NCBI RefSeq assembly: GCF_032362555.1 | Contig: NC_083506.1 | Span: 791,501-855,500 of the forward strand | Direction of reading: 5' to 3' | Source of the DNA: Amyelois transitella | Taxonomy: Eukaryota; Arthropoda; Insecta; Lepidoptera; Pyralidae | DNA length: 64,000 nt | Shown: piece by piece, positions 44,901 through 53,900 of the stretch | Layout: the number at the start of each line of letters is the position of its first letter | How positions within the stretch are numbered: the stretch's first letter is position 1 | Notes under the pieces: model-generated | Told to the model about the DNA's origin: nothing | The model's input: only the letters and a program-made list of their open reading frames with translations | Database searches by the model: none | Translations under genes and position numbers: made by a program

Positions 44901-47900
44901 GCAAATTTTTTGAAAGAGCACCTAGATGGCGGCGATGGTGTCCGCACCCCATCACGTCTCGTTCCCGGCGGGAGCGGTATGCGGTCTGCTGAAAGCCGCT
45001 TTGCGACGATGAATGTAAGAGGAGGAATGAAGGATAAGATTGAGGAAGTATGCCAGATGATGGATGAAAGACGTTTGGATGTGTTGTGCGTGAATGAAAC
45101 GAAGCGGAAAGGATGCGACGCGACGCAGCACGGCCCTTACACGGCGTATTGGTCTGGAATTTCCAGTACCAGCCGAGGCTGTCAAGGGGTCGGTCTAATT
45201 CTTTCTGCACGAATGGCTGAGTGCGTGAATGAGTATGAGTGTGTCAGCCCTCGTCTTCTATGGATTAGGCTGAAAGTTGGAATCACTCGGATCTTCGTTC
45301 TAGGTGTTTATGCACCTTGGGATGTGGGTTCGAGGGGTACAACATCAGCAAAAAGCGAAAACGAGGAGTTCTGGAATAGTGTAAGAGAAGTATTGAAAGT
45401 TACCAAGCCAAATGAGAAGATTATTATGTTAGGTGATTTTAATGGATGGGTGGGTGTAAAGCGTGATGGATATGAAAAGGTGCTTGGTGCGTTTGGTGAC
45501 GAAAAGGTGAATGATAATGGAAGAAGTGTATTAGAAATTTGTCTAGAGTGGGATCTTTTTGTGTCGAACTCAATGTTTCAACATAAAGAGATCCACACCT
45601 ACACAAGAGTGGAAGGTATTTTAAAAAGTATGATAGACTTTGTGATTGTAGATGAAAGATTGAAGAACAAAGTGCTGGATACCCGTGCATATCGCGGTGC
45701 TGGCATTGACTCGGACCATTTACTGGTGATATCCCGGATAAGGGGTATCTTCAATCGCTGGCGGCACAGGGTAAGGGAGCAAACCAGCGCTTTGGAAAGA
45801 GTAAAAGTAGAAAATTTGCAAGATATGGATGTAGGTAAGAAGTATATTAATAGACTGAAGGATGAATTTGAAGATTTAGAGGAAATGAGCGATATTGAAG
45901 ATGGATGGAAGGAATTTAAAGAAAGAATTGTGAAAGTAGCTGTTGAAGTGTGTGGTGTAAGTAGAAGAAGGAAAGGAAAAAATCACAAAAATGCGTGGAT
46001 GAGTAAAGATGTGCAAGAACTTGTGCGATTAAAGAAGAAAGCATGGCTGGATTTGTTAGCAGCAAAAGCTAACTTAAGAATGCAAGAGGTTATAGATGAA
46101 GATGTGAATGAAGCACGTAAGGAATATAAGAAAATGAAAGATTTGGTTAAGAAAGCTGTGATTAGAAAGAAAGAAGAGTATAAAGAGGATTTTGATAAAA
46201 GGCTATCAGAAGACTTTCAGTCAAATCTGAAAGTATTCTGGAAATCCGTAAGGTCAGCCCGAGGAAATACTATAACCAGAGAGCTGACTAGGATCAGATG
46301 CCAGGATGGTAGCGTTGTGAAAGGAGAAGAATGTGTACTAAAGATATGGAAGGACTATTTTGAAAGTTTATTTGAAAAAAAGGAAGGAAATAAGAAAGAT
46401 TTCTGCTATAGCGAAGAAAAAGAGAATGAGATGGAAGGCGAAATTGAAATGTTCGAAATTGTGGAAGCACTTAAGAGTATGAAAGCGGGAAAGGCTGCTG
46501 GGTGTGATAGAGTGTCGGTCGAGATGCTTAAAGCAGGAAAAGGCGTAGTAGCTAGTCAGTTGTACTGCCTTTTCAATTTGTGTTGGAGAAGCGGCCGAGT
46601 ACCAAAAGATTGGTGTAAGGCTGTTATCGTGCCACTTTACAAAGGAAAAGGGTCACAGCTGGACTGCAAAAATTATCGTGGTATAAGCCTGCTTAGCGTC
46701 GTCGGCAAATTGTATGCTAAGGTATTGATTAATAGAGTCAGGAATGAAACTGATGACAAAATATGGGATGCTCAAGCGGGATTTCGAAAGGGAATGGGAT
46801 GTACTGATCAGGTCTTTTCCTTGCGGTGCATAGCCGAAAAGTTTTTGGCCAAGAGTCAAAAAGTCTATTGCACATTCGTAGATCTGGAAAAGGCCTATGA
46901 CAGAGTTGAGAGGAATGAATTGTGGTCAGCACTTTCTATGCATGGGGTGAGCAGTCTCTTAATACGAGCACTGAAATCCTTATATGAGGATTCGAGTGCT
47001 TGTGTCAGGATAAACGGAGCGCACACTGAGTGGTTTAAGATTGAGAAAGGCGTTAGGCAAGGATGTGTTGCGTCACCGTGGCTGTTCAACCTATTTATGG
47101 ATAGCTGTTTGACAGATTTGAAAGAGTCTAAAAGTGGATTAAGGATGAATGAGTTACTCGTCAAATGTCTGCTCTATGCCGACGATCAGGTTATACTGGC
47201 GTCATCAGCGGAGGAGTTACAGGAGATGGTAAACTGTATGCATGAAGCTTTAAAAGAGAAAGGAATGAAAGTGAACGTAAGTAAAACTAAAACACTGGTT
47301 TTTGAAATGGAGAAAGAAATGACAGCATGTAATATTTTGATTGGAGGAGAAAAAGTGGAGCAAGTGAAAGAGTTTGTATATCTAGGATCAAAGTTTACAT
47401 CAGATGGCAAGTATGATAGTGATATTGAAAGGAGAGTGAACGCGGGGAACATGGTGAATGGAGCTTTGCATGCCTTTATGAGCAGTCAGAAACTATCCAA
47501 AAAGGCTCGACTGGCTGTGCACAGGGGCGTGTTGGTCCCGACATTAATGTATGGGAGTGAAAGTTGGGTATGGCAAAAGAAGCATGAAAGCAGAATAAAT
47601 GCAGTGGAAATGAGAGCGTTAAGGAGTATGATGGGTGTGAAATTGAGTGACAGGATAAGGAACAGCGTGATAAGGGAATGTTGTGATGTGAAAGAAGATG
47701 TAGTTACAGGAATAGAAAAGGGTATGTTAAGATGGTTCGGTCATGTGGAGAGGATGAATGAAAGCAGGTTGACTAAGCAGATATACAAGGAGAGTGTGGA
47801 GGGAAAGGTCGGAGTGGGAAGACCTAGACGAACGTATCTTGATCAAATTAAGGACGTCCTGGTAAAGGGTCAGGTCAAAAGTACCCGAAACCGCCGAGCT

Positions 47901-50900
47901 TGTATGAAGAGAGTTATGAATGTGGACGAAGCGAAAGAAGTATGCAGAGATCGTGGCAAGTGGAAAGAGGTAGTCTCTGCCTACCCCTCCGGGAAAGAGG
48001 CGTGATTGTATGTATGTATGTATGTATGTATAAAAAGCCTTACGTCTACCTGACCATACCATGTCTTCAGGTTACGAAGCCTGCAAACGGCGCATCTACT
48101 CTCTTGCCCTCCCGAATGAGCCGCCTAACTGCACAGAGTCGGAACGCACGTTATTCATCAGAACCACAGTCAATTTCTCCCAAACACAGAGTGTGCACGC
48201 TTTGGGTGCACTCCTACGATATTTAGACCTGAACTGGTCCAGTCTTAGTATGGAGTTGCATAGTAAACCACAGTTCTTGAGAATTACGAAGATGTCTTTG
48301 TAAGTGAACTTTTTAGAGCTATCTCCAATCACTACATAGTATAAACAAAGTCGCTATTTTAGTCTGTTTGTCTGTATGCTTTAATCTTTAAAATTACGCA
48401 ACGGATTTTGATGCGGTTTTTTGTAACAGGTAGAGTGATTCAAGAGGAAGGTTTTTTTTGTAATATTTTTTCCGAATTTTGCACCCATGCGAAGCCGGGG
48501 CGGGTGGCTAGTTGATATAATATTTTCAAAATTGTATTGCTTCACCTTCCAATGTAATCTTTTCAAAATTGTATTATATTGCTTCACTTGTAAATTTATA
48601 ATGTGCTTAGAGACACATCTTTCAAAATTGTTTGCTACGACGGTTCACGGCACCAAAAAAAAAAAACTTTCCCATAACCATCTCGTTCACATGGATGTCG
48701 TAAAAGGCAACTAAGAAATAGGCTTATTGACATAGGATACTTCTTTTAGGCAATGGGCTAGCAACCTGACACTATTTGAATCTCTGTTCTTTCATTGAGC
48801 CAAACAGCTGAACGTGGCCTATCAGTATTTTCAAGACTGTTGGCTTTGTCTACCCCGCAAGGGATATAGACGTGATAATATGTATGTATTGAATTTTATA
48901 ATGTGTTTGGCGACACATCGCCAATTTTTTTTAAACGTTACACATTATCTGGCTCATATATTTAAACGTAGTGCAGAAACACACATTCCGCTTTTGACTT
49001 CAAAGTGAGATCCACTTAACATGCTGTTAAAACATTTGGCAAAGATTTTTCTATTAACTGTCGAAGATTGATTGCGTTTTTCCTACCAATTTACTTGGGT
49101 AAAATGTCTACATGCTTACATACATCGTACAAAAGAAAAGATTCATTTTTCCAGATCAAATCTTGAAGAATTGTTTTTTTCTCTTAACCTTACATTTTCC
49201 TCATTAACCTTACATCACACACACACACACAAACAGTCACGTCTATATCCCTTACGGGGTAGACAGAGCCAATAGTCCCGAAAAGACTGAATGGCCACGT
49301 TCAGCTGCTCGACTAAATGATGGAATTGAGATCCAAATAGTGACAGGTTGCTAGCCCATCGCCTAAAAAAGGATCGCAATTTTATAAGCCTATCCCTTAG
49401 TCGCCTTTTACGACATCCATGGGAAAGAGATGGAGTGGTCCTATTCTTTTTTGTATTGGTGCCGGGAACCACACGGCACTAAACCTTACATACATACATA
49501 AAATCTCGCCTTTTTCTCGGAGGGGTAGGCAGAGACCAATAATTCAATGCAACCTCATCTACCTTATTTACTGGCACGCTAGGGCTGACATAGTGACCAT
49601 GGATGAGGACACCTACCGCGGCCTCCAGGTCTTCAGCTCCATCTCCCACCCTAGCAACTTCAAGCAGGGCGTCCAGGGCAGCAATAAGGAAGGTCTCAGC
49701 TTGTTCCACGTCTTCAGCAAGTGCAGTTCTAAAGTCGGCCAGAGTCGCATGAGGTCAGGGTTAACACATTTTTGATTATTTTTCTCGACGTCGGTTCTTG
49801 TCCATCTGTTTCTGCTGCTTTATGTTTTTTTTAAATCACTAACATCAAGTACCTCATCGTTATTTTATTATCATACCTATATAACATTAACACTAAAAGG
49901 AGCCAAACATGGGGCATACACTTCAAGCTGAAATCCATAGATGAATCCATTCCGACACTGTACTTTTCTGAGCAGTCCAAAAATATATTTACTCACCTTA
50001 GTGGTTTGAGTGTATTACTGGTAATTCCAATTCACTTTGCTTCAATTGAAGACTAGAATAACAATACATCATCTGGGCCTATCACACGCACTATTAGGAT
50101 TGTTTTGGTCCTCTTGACCTTTTTCTTACAATAGAGGTGTCCATAGTTCTATAATTGTATCTCCAGGGTTTTCCTCCAACACCCCACTAGAGATCTCGGG
50201 ACCTTAAAACGCAGACAGGACGTGGTGGCATTCTTCATGAGACCACAGCACGAACCGCTCATGAGGAATATCTGCTCTTCTTTGAGGTTCATCAAAAATG
50301 TTAACGTGAGTAGCTGTTCAAGAAAGCAGTTTTCAATAATCTATACTTAATATTATATAGCTAAAGAGTTTGTTTGTTTGAACGCGCTCATCTCAGGAAC
50401 TACTGGTTAGAATTGAAAAAAATATTTTTGTGTTGAATAGACCATTTATCGAGGAAGGCTTTAGGCTATATAACATCACGCTGCAACTATTAGAAGCGAA
50501 GAAATAATGGAAAATGTAAAAAAAAAACGGTGAAAATTATTCCTCCTTGAGGGCTTCAATGATGCCCAAAATAACTATTCCAGGCGGACGAAGTCGCGGA
50601 CACAGCTAGTTTTCAATAATAAGCAATTTTAAAATTCTGCATAATTTCAGGGTATCCTAGCAAAGATCAAGGCTCTTTCTGCGAAAGCGTATCAGTGGAA
50701 ATCGTTATACAACGTTAGTATAAATATTGTTTTTTCAAAGCAATGTCATATCGAAATAATTTTCTGTTCAAATTCAATCCTACTAGTTAATTAATTTTAT
50801 ACTCCATCTTCTACATCTGGAGCTGTGTGAGGAGGCTCCGAGGGAAGACTAAAATAACCATGAACTCAATTGAGCGTTGAGCAAAGTTATAGCATTTCGA

Positions 50901-53900
50901 GAAATTTATTGTTATACTATTTCATTTCCAGACTCTTTACAATGCGGTTCTGATTTGCGAAATGTGTGAAAGTGCAAAGAAATCCAGCACGTTTTTGGAA
51001 GAACTAGCCACCTGTGATAACAACAAACTATATGAAGTACCTATTTTATTTTAGTCGTGAACATTGTCTTTATTAAGTCTTCTTCCACCTGGCTTTAGTG
51101 CCAGTTGCATCCTCTCCACTCTGGAGAGGAGCCCGGGGTATGCCTTTGACTATGGTTCCTGGATTGGGTGAGTCAGGTTTTTACACGAAGCGACTACCAT
51201 CTGACCTCCACAAACTTTGCAGGTAAAACTAACCCGTATTGGATCCATTGTCAAACTCTATAATAAGTGTGGCAGACCAAGTCTAATATCATACATACAT
51301 ATGTGCATATAGTCACGATAGCCCTTGCGGGGTAGACAGAGGCAATAGTCTTAAAAAGTCTGACGTTCAGCTGTACGGCTTTATGATAGAATTGAGATTC
51401 GAATAGTGACAAGTTGCTAGCCCTTCGCCTACAAGAATCCCAAGCCAATTTATTAGCCTTCTCTTAGTCGCCTTTAACAACGTCCATGGGAAGATATAGG
51501 TGGTCCTATTCTCAAGTGCTGAGAACCACACGACACTTATATCAACGTCGTGTTTTAAGATCTGGGACATATCGTTCTTTATACTTCTTCTTAAAGATGA
51601 TATCTTTTCTAAATTAGCATCGAAGAAATTTAATTTATTCATGGTATCATAAAGTTTCTTGATAATTTATATAAGTTTTCATTTAAATTCAATTCATTTT
51701 AGATGGCCCTGTATATGAATAGAATAATAGATTTCGACTTATCGAAGTCTGAAGGAAAATTCACTGTGAAGGCTGGCGTGGATCCAGAACTCGATAGAAG
51801 TAATATTTTTTAAATATTTATGTGGCTTTATTTAAAGCAAGATGTAGGTACATACATACAAATGTAAAAACATACATAAATATCGATCCAAGAATAAAAG
51901 TGCCGAGAACAAAAGGTACATAAAAAAATATGAACTTTTCAGATGATTTCAATGAGTATTTATTTATTTTGTTGCAATGAAGAAGTAGTGGAGCATTAGT
52001 CATTGAAAATGTACAACTTACAATCTTTAAATTACTTATAATAAAAATCATGAGAAGGTTCAAATACATCAAAATATTTCTAATCAATCCTACGTTACCA
52101 TACCACGTAATAATCTCACACAATGTAATAATCTGAATGAATCTTAATTTCATCTCAACCTATCTATAACCTACATCACATTTCATTACGTCCCATCAGA
52201 AAAACAGACCATGGCAAGTCTCCACGGCCTGATGTCGGAAACTGCCAAGATAGAGTTAGAACGTCTACCAGAGTTCGTACAAGAATGTACGATGTTGTAC
52301 ATGCCTCATCTAGGGTACTTGGTCGGTGTGAAATCCTGGGCAGAAAACCTGACTCCGCAGCAGAAGGAACTGCCTAACATGAAGTTCATGGTTTGTACAA
52401 GAAAAAGGTATTATTACTTAAAGATTCAACTAAAAAATAAGATACTCCATCGCCTCTAATTGATGAGAAAGGAATGAAAAAAGATTAAGATGAAATTCAA
52501 ATAAATGTTTTTGACTTTGATTTTCTTATTCTACAACTTAATGACTATTGGGAATACACGTGAAAAACTGTCGTGGAAAACGGTAATAAATAAAACTACA
52601 TCATTTATATTAATTTCTTTTACAGTTTCAAAATAATGACTACATTCATTACAAAAGCAAGGGTTGTGAAGGTAAGACTATCCCTTGTTTTCAAACGCTA
52701 TTAATTTATTATTTAAGTATTGCTGTAGAAGATTTCCATAAATCAAATGATTACACAGTTTTGTAAATAAAAAAATTTAAGATTTCCAACACAGCGGATT
52801 TAGACAAAAATAATTTACGCATTCATGTCTACGTAGATCTCTTATTTACAGAAGAACTACATACGTTTCTGTGTGTGTTGGTCAAAACTTTTCCTAATTT
52901 GACAACTTCCTGAGTTAAATGAGGACCTGGCTCTGAAGCCACTATCCCACAATCACCAATGGCTTTACCAGCTCCCAGTTATACGAGCCAAATTATGGGA
53001 GAAATGCCCTGCTATTATAGATCGTTTGCTCTGAAGCAACATTTCTAGAGATTCAACCGTAATTTACTTAAAAGATGATGATGATTACGCGTTTGTTTTC
53101 AAAGAACTAGACGTGATGATCGGTGATGCCTACCCCGAGATAGTCGCGCACGAAACGCGGATCATGATGCGACTGACTGCGATCGTTTTGGAACATCTGC
53201 AAACGCTAGCTGCTGTCATTGACAAGTGTGCGGAGTTGGATTGGTAAGAACTTATAGAGACTGTTTCCAATAACTTGCCAAGCAAACCAAAAAAGATAGG
53301 TGTATTGTAAATTGTTTTTGACATTTTTATTGACATTTTTGATTCCGTTAAATACGAGGGTAAAGTAAAACCGAATTACACAGATACACATGCAAAAAAA
53401 ATATCGAACCATGATTATGAAGTAAAATTTGATAAAAATGATCAACAATCATTTGTATCTACTTCAAGTAAGAATGAACATTAAAATTTCCAGGACAATG
53501 TTGACATCAAATTGAAAATTATATTTGTAAAATTGGAACAGTGGCAAGGGTGTTCCGCAAGGCTTTATTCTAGGTCCTCCAATGTTCATAACTGCAACTT
53601 GTCAGTAATTTCAATGTAGATACTATTACAATACTTCATACATAATAGCACTGTTATCGATGCTATTGCAGCCTCATAGCAATATCTAAGGTGTGCAAAG
53701 AGAACAACTTCGTCCGACCCACGTTGACCACAGACAAAGTGATCAGCATCAAAAAAGGCAGGCACCCTCTATACGCGATGACTTGCGAGAGCTTCGTAGC
53801 TAACGACGCAGAGTCCAGCCAGGAGGCGGGGCTAGTGAAGATCCTGACGGGACCTAACTCCAGCGGGAAGTCTGTTTATATGAAGCAGATCGGTGAGACA

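Noticed and set aside
44585..45210. Minus-strand ORFs of 120 and 176 codons
   Set aside because: They are shadows of the RTE 5' UTR and endonuclease coding sequence.
52391..52408. Alternative longer MSH5 exon 11 using GTATTA at 52408
   Set aside because: It would put exon 12 in a frame that does not match MSH5, whereas GTTTGT at 52391 gives the expected YIHYKSKGCE continuation.
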